Notes: generated by a model from the letters alone, not told the origin. 53,315 nt of DNA from an uncultured Lachnospiraceae bacterium (GCA_902476265.1 CABSCP010000033.1:1-53315); one strand, 5' to 3'. Numbered from the stretch's first letter, positions 1 to 8,975 are shown. A program made the numbers and translations.

Positions 1-3000
1 TCTGGCGGGAGGGGCGTTCATGGAACGCGGAATATTTCCACCTTGATATGAGCGACACCCTCTACCCGGAGGACAGGAGCCGGTTAGAAGAAATCAAGAC
101 GGCTGACCCCGCCGCCGTTATCTTAAACGGCTACTATTGCGGGCATTTAGGCGAACACATGACCCTTGACGAGCTGACCGCCGGAGTGCGCTATCACTAT
201 GAAAACAGCATGAATGACCTTGCCGGATTTATCGAAGCACATGACGACAGGCTATCCCCGGAAGAAATTGAGAAAGGGCGGGCAATCGCCCGCGCCGCAG
301 GGCTTCCCTTTTCTGAAAAGCCCTACCGGGGCGGCGAAGATTTTGACCCTTATGTATTTGACGGGAGCATGAGCGTTGAAGATTACGGGCTTATGCACCG
401 CATGATGGAACAAGAAAGGAGTGGACGAATGAGTGAACAGTTTTCTATCCTGATTGACAGCCGCACCCGCTTTGAAACAGGCGAACCGGGCGGCGTGTGG
501 CTTGCCATGCCCGCCACAGCGGAGCAGCTTCACGCGGCAATGCAGAGCGTTGGCATTACCGCCGATAACCCGCAGGACTTTTTCATCAATGGCTTTTCCA
601 ATATCGAGGACTGCCCCTTTGACGTGCCGCTTGCCGTTATCCAAAGCGGCAGCGTGGACGAGCTGAACTATTTAGGCAATCTGCTTTCCATGCAGGGCAG
701 CGAGGACAGGGAAAAATTTGTGGCGGCGGTAACACATGGAGAACGCGCCGGGAACTTAAAAGACCTTATCAACCTTGCACAAAACCTTGACTGTTACTGG
801 CTTTATCCCACCGTCCAGAGTGAGGAAGATTATGGCTATTACCTTGTGGACGAACTGGGCGAGCCGGAGCTTCCCGAAGAAGCAAAAAAATATTTCATGT
901 ACGAGGAATACGGGCGGGATTGCGCTATCAATGAGGGCGGCAGATTTACCGAACAGGGTTATATCTATAACAACAAAAACACCTTTACAGAATGGTATGA
1001 CGGGCGGGACGTGCCGGAGGAATACCGCATTATGAGCTACCCGCAGCCGGAGCAGAAGCAGGAAAAAGAAACAGTACAGGAAATTCCCCCTCTCATTACC
1101 GTTTCCTTTGATAAAAACACAACTTCCGACGAGCGATTGCGCGAACTTAATAAGCAGCTTGAAATCGGTGTGGAACGTCTTTTTGCACAGGGGCGTTATC
1201 CCGAATATTTACAGGCTATGGCGACCTTTCATACTTACAGCGCGAATAACGCCCTTTTAATCGCCTTACAGAAGCCGGGGGCTTCCTTTGTTGCGGGCTA
1301 CTCCACATGGGAACGGGAATATGGGCGGCGACCAATCGAAAAAAGCATTAAAATCCTTGCGCCGCAGCCTTTTACTACCAGAAAACAGGTAAAAAAGATA
1401 GACCCGCAGACCCACAAACCCGTTATCGGGGCAGACGGGAAACCCGTCATGGAAGAAAAAGAAATCGTTGTCCCCAAATACAAAGTTGTTTCTGTCTATG
1501 ACGTATCGCAGACCATAGGGCGGGAGCTTCCGGCTCTTTCCGAACAGGAACAGGCTGAAACTGTCAGGGCATACCCGGAATTACTGGACGCGGTTAAAAA
1601 AGCGTCGCCTTATCCGATTGCCTTTGCCCCGCTTCCAGACAGCACGGGTATTTGTAATGACAGGAAAAGACAGATAACCATACGCGAGGGCATGGACGAA
1701 CAGCAGACTATACAGGCGGCAATCCACGGAACCGCCTATGCGAAGCTGAACGCCCTTGCGGAAGCTGACCCCAAACTGCCGCGCCCTGCCGGGGAGATAA
1801 AGAGGTTACAGGCTGAAAGCGTGGCGTATGCCGTATGCCATTATTGCGGGCTTGATACGTCCGGCTATTCCTTTGAAGCTGTAAAACAACTAAACAGTAA
1901 GGAGCTTTCCGAGTTGCGGGCTTCTTTTTCTACAGTCCACAAGGCGGCAAAAGAAATCCTGCTTGAAATCGACAGGCATTTCTTAGAACTGCAACAGGCG
2001 CAGGACAAAGCGCAGACTTCCGAACAGGAACAACCCGTAAAGGAAACCGTGACCGAAGCACCCGCAGCGGAGCAGACCGAAGCAAAAGCACCCATGACGG
2101 AACAGGCAGCGCAGCCGGAAAATACCGATACACAGGAAGCCGAGCCGGAACCACAGCAGAATACCGGGCAGGGACAGGAGGAACAGCCGCAGCCTATGAC
2201 GGCAGAGGAAGAAACGCCCGCCGTCCGCTACTATGCTATCAACGAAACAGCCGCCCGCCGCGCAAAGGACGCAAACAGCTTTTATGATTACAAACCGGGC
2301 AGCGCAACGGCTGAATACCGCCACTATGTAGACAAAGCCGCCGAGCTTGCGGCGCGGCAGAAAAAGCGGGTAGACCCTATGTACCATGAGAAAATCGACA
2401 GTCTGCTTGATACTTACGCCCGGAAGTTGGCAGAAAACTTGAACAAAGGCTATGAGATTGCGGGGCGCGTTCCCTCTGTCCTCATTGCGGGCGGTTCTAA
2501 TTTCCCCGTCCGCAAGAAAGAGAAACAGAACGCAGCAGCAGACAGGAACATGGAGGAATGGCGGGAAATACAGGGCTTGCTTGATAAAATCCGCAGTACG
2601 GGCATGGGCGGTATCAGCGCGGACGACCCGCAGGCCGTCCAGAAATTAGAAAGCAAACTTGCGGGATTGGAACAGTTACAGGAAACCATGAAAGCCGTAA
2701 ATGCCTACTACCGCAAGAACAAGACCCTTAACGGCTGCCCCCACTTATCACAGGATAATATCGAGAAGCTAAAAGCGAGTATGAATAACGGCTATCATCT
2801 GGAGGGGAAGCCCTACCCCACATGGGCGTTATCCAACAACAGCGCGGAGATACGCCGCATAAAAAGCCGGATTGCAGATTTATCAAAGAAACAGGAAGTC
2901 GGCTACGTCGGTTGGGAGTTTGCAGGCGGCAGGGTGGAAGCAAATACCGAAGCGAACCGTCTGCAAATCTTCTTTGATGAAAAGCCCGACGAAGCGACGC

Positions 3001-4280
3001 GGGCAGAATTAAAAAGTAACGGCTTCCGTTGGTCGCCTACCGCCGAAGCGTGGCAGCGGCAGCTTACCGACAACGCCTATTATGCGGCGAACTCTATCAA
3101 ATCCATTCAGCCCATTTCCGGCAAAAAGCCGACGGACTTACAATGGGCGCATATCCGGGGAGAAAAGGCAAAGGCACAGGAGAAACCCTTTACCTCTGAA
3201 ACCATTTACAAGGTACGCGCTAACCCATACAGTGACCGCATGGAAAACCGCTATTTGCTGCAAGAATATGTGACGCAGGAAAACGGCATGGCGAAAATGG
3301 GTGACGTGCTGTATATGGGTACGCCGGAGAAATGCCGGGAGCTGATGGGGCGGCTTGTCGCCGGGGAGCTGACACAGGGACAGGTAAAAGAGCTTTATGC
3401 AAAGGCACAGGAGCAGCCGCAAGCACAGGAGCAGACCGCAGAGCCGGAGCCGCCTACACAGGAAGCAGAGCCGGACAAAGACACCTTTACCATTTATCAG
3501 TTAAAGCGCGGCGACGAAACGCGGGACTTCCGCTTTGAGCCTTACGACCGTTTACAGGCGGCGGGGCTTGCCGTTGATAGGGCAAATTATGACCTTATCT
3601 ACACCGCGCCCCTTGCGCCGGGTACATCACTGGAAGATATTTATACTCGTTTCAATATCGACCACCCGAAAGACTTTAAGGGACACAGCCTTTCCGTTTC
3701 AGACGTGGTAGTGCTTCATCAGAACGGGCAGGACACCGCCCACTATGTAGACAGTTTCGGTTATAAGCAAGTGCCGGAGTTTTTACAGGAACAGCCGCAG
3801 CTTATCCCCGACGAGCATTTGACCGGGGAGAAAATCAAGACGCCGCGAGGAAGTTTCAGCCTTACGGATATGACCGTCGAGCAGATGAAAGAAGCCGGAT
3901 ATAGCTTTCATCATCAATCGGACGACGGAAAATATAACATCATGGTGAGTAACAACCGCGCCTTTGCCGTTGCAGTAGAGCCGCCCGAAAAAGTCAATCC
4001 CCTAAAGCACGTCGAGGACACCGTAGAACAGAACGACAACAATTTTGACGGTATCATCAACAACACGCCGCAGTCCCCCACCGTGGACGAACTGGAAGCA
4101 AAGGCAAAAGCCGGGGAACAGATTTCTTTGACCGACCTTGCAGCCGCCATAAAAGCCGACAAAGGGCGCAGCGGCAAACAGGAGGAAAAGCCCTCTATCC
4201 GGGCACAGCTTAAAGCGGACAAGGAACGGGCGGCGCAGAAAAAGGGAAAGACCAAAACACAGGACTTGGAAAGGAGCTGA
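1..4280 (+). CDS. Large antirestriction-type protein with ArdA, ArdC-like and YodL-like regions (5' end outside window)
   Basis: The reading frame is open to the left edge, so the gene begins upstream; the first ATG inside is at 48. Residue numbers are counted from that ATG. Residues about 1-127 are an unrecognised acidic region. About 128-340 resembles ArdA, a DNA-mimic inhibitor of type I restriction (acidic, with a YGRDCAINEGGRFTEQGYI-like segment). About 350-600 resembles the ArdC N-terminal ssDNA-binding region plus its peptidase-like part, but the expected HExxH reads H560-G-T-A-Y564, so the zinc site looks lost. Gln/Glu/Pro-rich linkers separate further helical regions; about 1145-1240 resembles the YodL domain. 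The tail carries PSIRAQL (1382-1388) and a basic end. An internal ATG at 429 has its own strong ribosome binding site (aaaggag, 8-base spacing), so a shorter ArdA-initiated product is possible. Likely role: protecting transferred DNA in the recipient. Confidence 0.85.
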   Translation, partial: WREGRSWNAEYFHLDMSDTLYPEDRSRLEEIKTADPAAVILNGYYCGHLGEHMTLDELTAGVRYHYENSMNDLAGFIEAHDDRLSPEEIEKGRAIARAAGLPFSEKPYRGGEDFDPYVFDGSMSVEDYGLMHRMMEQERSGRMSEQFSILIDSRTRFETGEPGGVWLAMPATAEQLHAAMQSVGITADNPQDFFINGFSNIEDCPFDVPLAVIQSGSVDELNYLGNLLSMQGSEDREKFVAAVTHGERAGNLKDLINLAQNLDCYWLYPTVQSEEDYGYYLVDELGEPELPEEAKKYFMYEEYGRDCAINEGGRFTEQGYIYNNKNTFTEWYDGRDVPEEYRIMSYPQPEQKQEKETVQEIPPLITVSFDKNTTSDERLRELNKQLEIGVERLFAQGRYPEYLQAMATFHTYSANNALLIALQKPGASFVAGYSTWEREYGRRPIEKSIKILAPQPFTTRKQVKKIDPQTHKPVIGADGKPVMEEKEIVVPKYKVVSVYDVSQTIGRELPALSEQEQAETVRAYPELLDAVKKASPYPIAFAPLPDSTGICNDRKRQITIREGMDEQQTIQAAIHGTAYAKLNALAEADPKLPRPAGEIKRLQAESVAYAVCHYCGLDTSGYSFEAVKQLNSKELSELRASFSTVHKAAKEILLEIDRHFLELQQAQDKAQTSEQEQPVKETVTEAPAAEQTEAKAPMTEQAAQPENTDTQEAEPEPQQNTGQGQEEQPQPMTAEEETPAVRYYAINETAARRAKDANSFYDYKPGSATAEYRHYVDKAAELAARQKKRVDPMYHEKIDSLLDTYARKLAENLNKGYEIAGRVPSVLIAGGSNFPVRKKEKQNAAADRNMEEWREIQGLLDKIRSTGMGGISADDPQAVQKLESKLAGLEQLQETMKAVNAYYRKNKTLNGCPHLSQDNIEKLKASMNNGYHLEGKPYPTWALSNNSAEIRRIKSRIADLSKKQEVGYVGWEFAGGRVEANTEANRLQIFFDEKPDEATRAELKSNGFRWSPTAEAWQRQLTDNAYYAANSIKSIQPISGKKPTDLQWAHIRGEKAKAQEKPFTSETIYKVRANPYSDRMENRYLLQEYVTQENGMAKMGDVLYMGTPEKCRELMGRLVAGELTQGQVKELYAKAQEQPQAQEQTAEPEPPTQEAEPDKDTFTIYQLKRGDETRDFRFEPYDRLQAAGLAVDRANYDLIYTAPLAPGTSLEDIYTRFNIDHPKDFKGHSLSVSDVVVLHQNGQDTAHYVDSFGYKQVPEFLQEQPQLIPDEHLTGEKIKTPRGSFSLTDMTVEQMKEAGYSFHHQSDDGKYNIMVSNNRAFAVAVEPPEKVNPLKHVEDTVEQNDNNFDGIINNTPQSPTVDELEAKAKAGEQISLTDLAAAIKADKGRSGKQEEKPSIRAQLKADKERAAQKKGKTKTQDLERS

Positions 4281-4284
4281 CCGC

Positions 4285-5229
4285 ATGAATAAGTTTGAGA
4301 ACGTGGATATAATCGCTTCCCTTGACGCTATCATGCGGCAGAACACCGCATTTTATCAGAGTGATTTTGAGATTGATAAAGAGATTATCCAAAAGGCGGT
4401 GGCAAGCCCCGCCGCCGAGGATAAGCGGCTGCTATGGTTTTCCCGCCCGTCTGGGACGCAATGCAGCCGCGAGAGGGACGTATTCTTGAAAGACACAGCC
4501 CCCTATACCACATGGAGATACTACGGGGAGCAGACCCGCGACAATATCCTTGCCTACGCGGTGAAAATCACCGGCATAGAAAACGGCATTGTCAAAGGCA
4601 ATCTTTATCAGCTTGATTTCCAGCAGCATTTTAAGCGCGTCATGGAACAGGCGTTACCCGCCGATACCTACACGCTGATTTATGAGCATGGGGAACGGAC
4701 GCACCCCGCGAAACAGTATTTTGACGGTTCCCCCGACCCGCAGCTTGGCAAGTTTGAACGCTTTGAAGCGCAGCCCAACGACCCGGACGCTTTGCGCTAT
4801 CTTCTGCAAGAGGAACAGCGCGGACGGGAACAGCTAAAGCAAGGGGATTTTAAGGAGCATATCGCCGCCCTGCATGAAAGCCGGATTGAAGCAGAAACCC
4901 GCCGCATTGTGGAGCAGATGAAAACCCTGAACAATCCCAACAGCCCCAACAAAACACATTTCATGGTGGAAGTGTCGCCTTACTTCACGCAGCTTGCGTC
5001 AAGTGCCGATACCGACCGCTTATGTTCCATGCTGCCCTACAAGACGCTGACGCTTGGCAATCTCAAAGGGCAGCGCGGCGTTTACGCTATGGTAGCAAAG
5101 GACGAGAACCGGGACAAAGGCTTACGCAAGCCCCGCCCCTCTATCCGGGCGCAGCTTGCGAAAGGCAAGGAAAAAACCGCCCCAAAAAAGGCGGCGGCAA
5201 AACAGAAAAATCACGATATGGAGGTATGA
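4285..5229 (+). CDS. ICE-associated hypothetical protein with basic PSIRAQL tail
   Basis: A 314-aa protein starting 4 bases after the preceding stop, with ggaaaggagctgaccgc upstream as ribosome binding site, so it is co-expressed with the antirestriction protein. No named domain recognised with certainty; the N-terminal 100 residues look globular and the middle (about 165-220) is charged and helical. No signal peptide or membrane segment. Residues 285-291 read PSIRAQL, followed by 23 residues rich in Lys and Ala, matching the tail of its upstream neighbour at nearly the same distance from the C-terminus. Function unknown; its position between antirestriction and TTRAP genes points to a conjugation-related role. 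Confidence 0.8.
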   Translation: MNKFENVDIIASLDAIMRQNTAFYQSDFEIDKEIIQKAVASPAAEDKRLLWFSRPSGTQCSRERDVFLKDTAPYTTWRYYGEQTRDNILAYAVKITGIENGIVKGNLYQLDFQQHFKRVMEQALPADTYTLIYEHGERTHPAKQYFDGSPDPQLGKFERFEAQPNDPDALRYLLQEEQRGREQLKQGDFKEHIAALHESRIEAETRRIVEQMKTLNNPNSPNKTHFMVEVSPYFTQLASSADTDRLCSMLPYKTLTLGNLKGQRGVYAMVAKDENRDKGLRKPRPSIRAQLAKGKEKTAPKKAAAKQKNHDMEV

Positions 5230-5231
5230 GC

Positions 5232-5438
5232 ATGAACAGATTTACCGTTGAGGAAACAAACCTTTTAAGCATTTACTATGAGGACAGCAAGCGGGCGTTA
5301 ATCGGAAATATCACCGCCGCGCTGCCGTTCATGGACGCGGATATGCGGGAGCTTGCAGAGCGCACCCTTACGAAAGTGGACGCTTTGACCGAAGCGGAAT
5401 ACGCCGGGCTTGCCGTTTATGCCGCCGACGAGGTATGA
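5232..5438 (+). CDS. Transposon-transfer assisting protein (TTRAP family)
   Basis: A small acidic helical protein of 68 aa. The N-terminal pattern MNRFTVEETNLLSIY and the later ERTLTKVDALTEAEYAGL match the TTRAP family of Firmicute conjugative elements, whose molecular role is not established. The start at 5232 is preferred over the ATG at 5226 because ggagg lies 7 bases before it, and the 5226 ATG would be only 1 base away. The gene overlaps the end of the previous one and is itself overlapped by the next, indicating translational coupling. Confidence 0.82.
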   Translation: MNRFTVEETNLLSIYYEDSKRALIGNITAALPFMDADMRELAERTLTKVDALTEAEYAGLAVYAADEV

Positions 5439-5800
5439 GTGTGTTGAAGCGGCTGACGCCGCCCCAGAGCCGAAAAGTCAATGCCCTTGTGAAAAAAGAG
5501 TGCTGCAACTGCATAGACGGGAATTGTATTCTCCTTGACGACGGGGACGAGTGCGTTTGTCCGCAGATAATTTCTTACTCCCTGCTTTGCAAGTGGTTCC
5601 GCGCCGCCGTACTCCCCGCTGATAAGCTGCTCTATGCCGAGCTTTACCAGGCAGAGGACAAAAGGCGTTGTACGGTATGCGGCGCGCCCTTTGCGTCTAC
5701 CTCTAACAATGTAAAATACTGCCCGGATTGCCGGAAGCGTATCACCAACAGGCAAGCCGCCGAGCGTATGAGGAAACGACGCTCTCTTGTTACGCAGTAG
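5435..5800 (+). CDS. Cysteine-rich VLP-domain protein
   Basis: A 121-aa protein with nine cysteines: ECCNCIDGNCILLDDG and ECVCPQ near the N-terminus, then CTVCGAPF and YCPDCRK, the last two forming a probable zinc ribbon. It resembles the Cys_rich_VLP family found downstream of TTRAP genes in conjugative elements. The C-terminus is strongly basic (ERMRKRRS), consistent with nucleic-acid contact. The ATG at 5435 overlaps the upstream stop; a GTG at 5441 is better spaced from gagg and is an alternative start. Function in transfer is inferred only from family and place. Confidence 0.8.
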   Translation: MSVLKRLTPPQSRKVNALVKKECCNCIDGNCILLDDGDECVCPQIISYSLLCKWFRAAVLPADKLLYAELYQAEDKRRCTVCGAPFASTSNNVKYCPDCRKRITNRQAAERMRKRRSLVTQ

Positions 5801-5928
5801 GGGCGATAAAAGCCTTGATTTATGCGTTTTACAGAGCGTGAAAATCATGCGGCAAGGGATTGATACCTTTACTGCTAAAATTGCCGTTCTACACCGTAAC
5901 AGACGTTGCAAGCTGCACTCATGAAAAG

Positions 5929-5974
5929 ACGGGGCGCGGTGGCCATAATCGGCTACCGCGCCCCGTTCTTTTTT
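5929..5974. terminator. Rho-independent terminator between convergent genes
   Basis: A 12-bp perfect stem (5929-5940 with 5955-5966, acggggcgcggt and its complement) and a 14-base loop, followed by a T-rich run (5967-5974). It closes the plus-strand conjugation genes. The A-rich flank on the left (gaaaaga) could give weak termination for the minus-strand gene that ends at 5999. Confidence 0.85.
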
Positions 5975-5998
5975 ATTCAACTCTATATACTTGGGATA

Positions 5999-6637
5999 TT
6001 ATGTAAAGGCAATCAACATAGAAGCAATAAAGTTTCCAGTGCCATGCAGTAAAATACTCGGAATAATTGAACCATTAAAAATCTTCTCATTTAACCAACC
6101 TAACAACAATGCGCCCGTTGCCGTAAATACAAATGTTAATAAATGATACCATAAGCCAACATCAAGACCAACCATAATATACAATATATTATGCATTAGT
6201 CCAAAAAGGACTGCCTGCAACAGAATACCATTTACAACGCCGAACTTATTACAAAATCTCTTACATAAAAAACCCCTATATAAAATTTCTTCAGCAACAC
6301 CATTTGCAATAAAATTTTCTATCAAAGCAGGCAACACTGCAATCAATCCGATTCCGGCAAAAGCATTTGCCGATACAGCGGAACTATTCTCTATATATTC
6401 GAGTGTTTTCATATCAACAAGTTTTGTAAAGTCAAAATTATAAAAGAAATAATACAAAATCGCAAAAATAAGGAATACCCACCATTTACTTTTTAGGCGT
6501 GGTCTATAAAATCCTATCCATCTAAAAAAGCTGGTTCTTTTTCTATGCCTTAAAGACCACCAAATGACAGGCAATAACGAAAAAACGATTAAATTGATAA
6601 TTGTAGTTGTTATACTTGAAATTGTAAGTTCTAACAT
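5999..6637 (-). CDS. CPBP-family intramembrane metalloprotease (CAAX protease / Abi-like)
   Basis: A 212-aa hydrophobic protein with about six membrane segments. It carries the conserved CPBP/Abi motifs: E116-E117-x3-R121, FGLMHN with H149 and N150, and a third motif with H199 and N202. These residues bind the metal in Rce1-like intramembrane proteases. Family members process prenylated or peptide substrates, or give immunity to bacteriocins; the substrate here is unknown. The gene is clearly richer in A+T than the conjugation genes on either side, faces the opposite way from the upstream block, and is absent from the basic element plan I know, so it looks like separately acquired cargo. Confidence 0.85.
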   Translation of the reverse strand: MLELTISSITTTIINLIVFSLLPVIWWSLRHRKRTSFFRWIGFYRPRLKSKWWVFLIFAILYYFFYNFDFTKLVDMKTLEYIENSSAVSANAFAGIGLIAVLPALIENFIANGVAEEILYRGFLCKRFCNKFGVVNGILLQAVLFGLMHNILYIMVGLDVGLWYHLLTFVFTATGALLLGWLNEKIFNGSIIPSILLHGTGNFIASMLIAFT

Positions 6638-6696
6638 GATATTCTCCTTTCTTCACAACTTCTAATCTATCACTATAATATCACATTGAGTGAAAT

Positions 6697-6725
6697 ATCA
6701 TATCATATTATAAGTGAAATGTCTA
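6697..6725 (-). promoter_or_regulatory. Candidate promoter for the CPBP gene
   Basis: On the minus strand TAGACA (6720-6725) is separated by 17 bases from TATGAT (6697-6702), about 60 bases before the CPBP start. Two copies of atttcact lie in the same region, one in the spacer and one just downstream of the -10, and could be a regulator site. Confidence 0.4.
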
Positions 6726-6734
6726 TACCTCTAC

Positions 6735-8081
6735 TTATACCCGTTCCACTTCCTTATCTCGTTTCAGCTCTCTATCCTGCCGTAAAATGCTGTCAATATT
6801 GCGCTTGATAACGTCGTATTCCCTGACCGTCTTTTTCAGTTTTCCATATTCCGCTTGCAGGGCTTCTTTCTGCTCTTGGAGCGCGGCATATTCTCCTTGC
6901 AGGGCGGCAAAGTTCGGGAGCTTTTCGACGCCCGCCGCCTTTATTGCTTTGGCGGCGGCTTCATAGAGGATAAGGCTGCTTTCATTTTCACGCCGGAAAC
7001 GGGGCTTGTCCTTTGCTGCCCGGTATGCGTCGGCTATGGGCTTGGTCTGCTTGTAGGTAGTGATGTTCTTGATAAGCAACGCCATATCCGCAAGCCGCTT
7101 TTCCGCGCCCTTTAATGTGTCTGCCGCCTGTTCGCTCTCTGCCGCGATTTCCGCTATCTTGGCGGTTAAGTCTGCATACTGTTCAATCTTGTTTTCCGTC
7201 AAGAAGTTCAGCGTCTTTGCCGCCTGTTTCAGATTATGGATTTTCGCCCATTGCTCATAGCCCCGGTTCTTCCCGGCCTTAATACTGTTCTCAATGTCGA
7301 TAAGCAGGGAAACGCCGCGCTGCTGCTTTGGTGCTTTGACGGCGCGGGTGCGCTTGCCCTCTATCCGTTCCGTTATGGCTTCCTCTGAATAGTCCGCGCC
7401 GAGCGTTTTTAACCTTGTAAATCGTTCCTGCCCCGGTGCGCGGCACGATATGTATTTGCCGCGTTTTATCTCATAGCCCGCTGTTTGCAGACGGGCAAGC
7501 AATTCCTCAAAATCGGACACTTGGGGGATAAGCGCGTCAACGGTGAACTTTAGCTTGCCTTTCCAACTTGCCCCCACCTTTTCAGCCTGGTACTCCGCAT
7601 AGCTTTTCCCCTTGCTGCCCTTGCCGGGAACGACGACGGACAAGCCGTTTTCCCTGCATAGTCTGTCGCTCATGTTCCGTATGCCGTAGTAGCTTCTCTT
7701 GTTGGAATTGTACTTGTGGTGGTCTACAAAATTGACCGCGCAGAAAATCACATGATTATGGATATGCCCCTTATCAATGTGCGTCGTCAAGACGTACTCA
7801 TACTGCCCCTTTGTTACCGCGTCGGCAAGCTGCCGCCCGATTTCATGCGCCTGCTCCGGCGTGGTTTCTCCCGGTTCAAAGGATTGTATCAGATGAAAGG
7901 CTAAATTATTGCCCTTTTGGAGAGCTTGCGACAAGGTAAATTCAAACTCAATGTCTGCCGTTTCATAGGAGCAGCCGAACGAGGACACAAGCATTTTCCC
8001 GTCCGTCTTGTCCGGGTTTTGGATATATTCAAGGGCTTTGCTCAACGTGCTTTTAATAGGTTTAATCTTTGTAACCGCCAT
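6735..8081 (-). CDS. Relaxase/mobilization protein (MOB-P, MobA/VirD2-like)
   Basis: A 448-aa protein that should nick the element at oriT and lead the strand into the recipient. Residues 1-230 form the relaxase domain: candidate nicking tyrosine Y19, and the metal-binding histidines in H101-IDKGH106-IH108-NH110, the H-x2-[DK]-x2-H-x-H-x-H arrangement of relaxase motif III. Residues about 290-448 are a long charged coiled-coil region. The start lies inside the 3' end of MobC (40-base overlap), so the two are translationally coupled. Known relatives act with MobC and a coupling protein; the coupling protein is not in this window. Confidence 0.92.
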   Translation of the reverse strand: MAVTKIKPIKSTLSKALEYIQNPDKTDGKMLVSSFGCSYETADIEFEFTLSQALQKGNNLAFHLIQSFEPGETTPEQAHEIGRQLADAVTKGQYEYVLTTHIDKGHIHNHVIFCAVNFVDHHKYNSNKRSYYGIRNMSDRLCRENGLSVVVPGKGSKGKSYAEYQAEKVGASWKGKLKFTVDALIPQVSDFEELLARLQTAGYEIKRGKYISCRAPGQERFTRLKTLGADYSEEAITERIEGKRTRAVKAPKQQRGVSLLIDIENSIKAGKNRGYEQWAKIHNLKQAAKTLNFLTENKIEQYADLTAKIAEIAAESEQAADTLKGAEKRLADMALLIKNITTYKQTKPIADAYRAAKDKPRFRRENESSLILYEAAAKAIKAAGVEKLPNFAALQGEYAALQEQKEALQAEYGKLKKTVREYDVIKRNIDSILRQDRELKRDKEVERV

Positions 8082-8371
8082 ATCTCCGCAAGCACCCCCT
8101 TGATTTCCTCTATGTCCTCTTGGTAGACGCTGCCCGTAGCGTTGACGCGCCGCGCTATCTGGTTGACGTTGACCCCGATTTTCTGTATCTCTGCCGTCAT
8201 AGCTTTAATGTCGCTATGGTCTACTTGAATGATGTACCCGTCGATTGCAATTTTCCGCAGATATGCCGCCATGTTCCGGGTGGGTATCTGCTTCATTTTT
8301 TCAAGTATTAAATCCCGTTCCGCTTCCGTGACCCGGAATTTGATTTGTACCGTCCGTTTGCGCCCGTCCAT
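8042..8371 (-). CDS. MobC-type relaxosome accessory protein
   Basis: A 109-aa basic protein. The N-terminal RKRTVQIKFRVTEAERDLI is a ribbon-helix-helix-like strand and helix, and GVNVNQIARRVNATG is the MobC signature. It is expected to bind oriT and help the relaxase open the DNA. The start at 8371 is chosen because ggaaaggagcgaaaac precedes it; longer frames reach upstream but lack a ribosome binding site and run into the palindromic region. It is the first gene of the mob pair, transcribed away from the candidate oriT. Confidence 0.9.
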   Translation of the reverse strand: MDGRKRTVQIKFRVTEAERDLILEKMKQIPTRNMAAYLRKIAIDGYIIQVDHSDIKAMTAEIQKIGVNVNQIARRVNATGSVYQEDIEEIKGVLAEIWRLQRLNLLKAR

Positions 8372-8400
8372 GTTTTCGCTCCTTTCCGTTCCGAGGGTTT

Positions 8401-8500
8401 GGGAAACTTCCCAACAAGCAATTTTCAATCGACGCGCCGCAGGGCGCGGGTGGGCGAAAATACGGAAACGGGTACCCGTTTCCTATGCTTGCTATGAAAG
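8401..8500. other. Candidate origin of transfer (oriT)
   Basis: Directly upstream of mobC are three dyads: gggaa/ttccc at 8401-8412, a 6-bp GC stem cgcgcc/ggcgcg at 8433-8448, and a perfect 20-bp palindrome at 8464-8483 (ggaaacgggt and its complement). MOB-P elements usually keep oriT next to mobC. The position and dyads are seen; the oriT role is inferred, and the nick site cannot be named. Confidence 0.5.
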
Positions 8501-8615
8501 TTTTTCCTTACTACCTATTACAACGGAAAACCCTGTTTTGCCAAAAGAGAGCAAAAGAAAAACGCCGCAATTTGCGACGTTCTAAAACTTTGCTTATGTA
8601 AAAACAACGGGAGAG

Positions 8616-8975
8616 CTATTCCCCCGTCGTTTCGTTGTTGGCTTCCTCTATTCCTTTTGCCGTAGCTGATATGATTTTCAAATCCTTTTCGCTCATATCG
8701 TCAAGCATAGTATCAAGCTGACGACGGCGCGTAGACTTATTCATTTCCTTTTTCGGAAAGAAAAATTGGTCTACTGATACGTCAAGCAGGGTGACAAGCT
8801 CATATAAAATCTGCAAACTTGGGTGCTGTCCGCTGTTCTCAATGGACGCGATATACCGAGGGGCGATATTCAGCTTGTCCGCTAACTGATTGCGTGATAT
8901 GCCCTTTGTTTTTCTTGCTGCTTTAATGGCTTGACCGAAAGCCTTAAAATCGAATTTTTCTTTGCCATGCTTCAT
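8616..8975 (-). CDS. XRE-family HTH transcriptional regulator
   Basis: A 119-aa protein with a Cro/cI-type helix-turn-helix at about residues 12-66 (GQAIKAARKTKGISRNQLAD and IAPRYIASIENSGQHP), followed by a short helical charged C-terminus. It is typical of the repressor-like regulators in Tn1549-type elements. It is divergent from the two-component block and probably controls mob and/or the accessory genes through the 165-base gap at 8976-9141; the target is not shown by the sequence. Confidence 0.88.
   Translation of the reverse strand: MKHGKEKFDFKAFGQAIKAARKTKGISRNQLADKLNIAPRYIASIENSGQHPSLQILYELVTLLDVSVDQFFFPKKEMNKSTRRRQLDTMLDDMSEKDLKIISATAKGIEEANNETTGE

Noticed and set aside
5417..5980. 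187-codon minus-strand frame over the Cys-rich VLP gene
   Set aside because: Covers a terminator and a gene with clear cysteine motifs on the plus strand.
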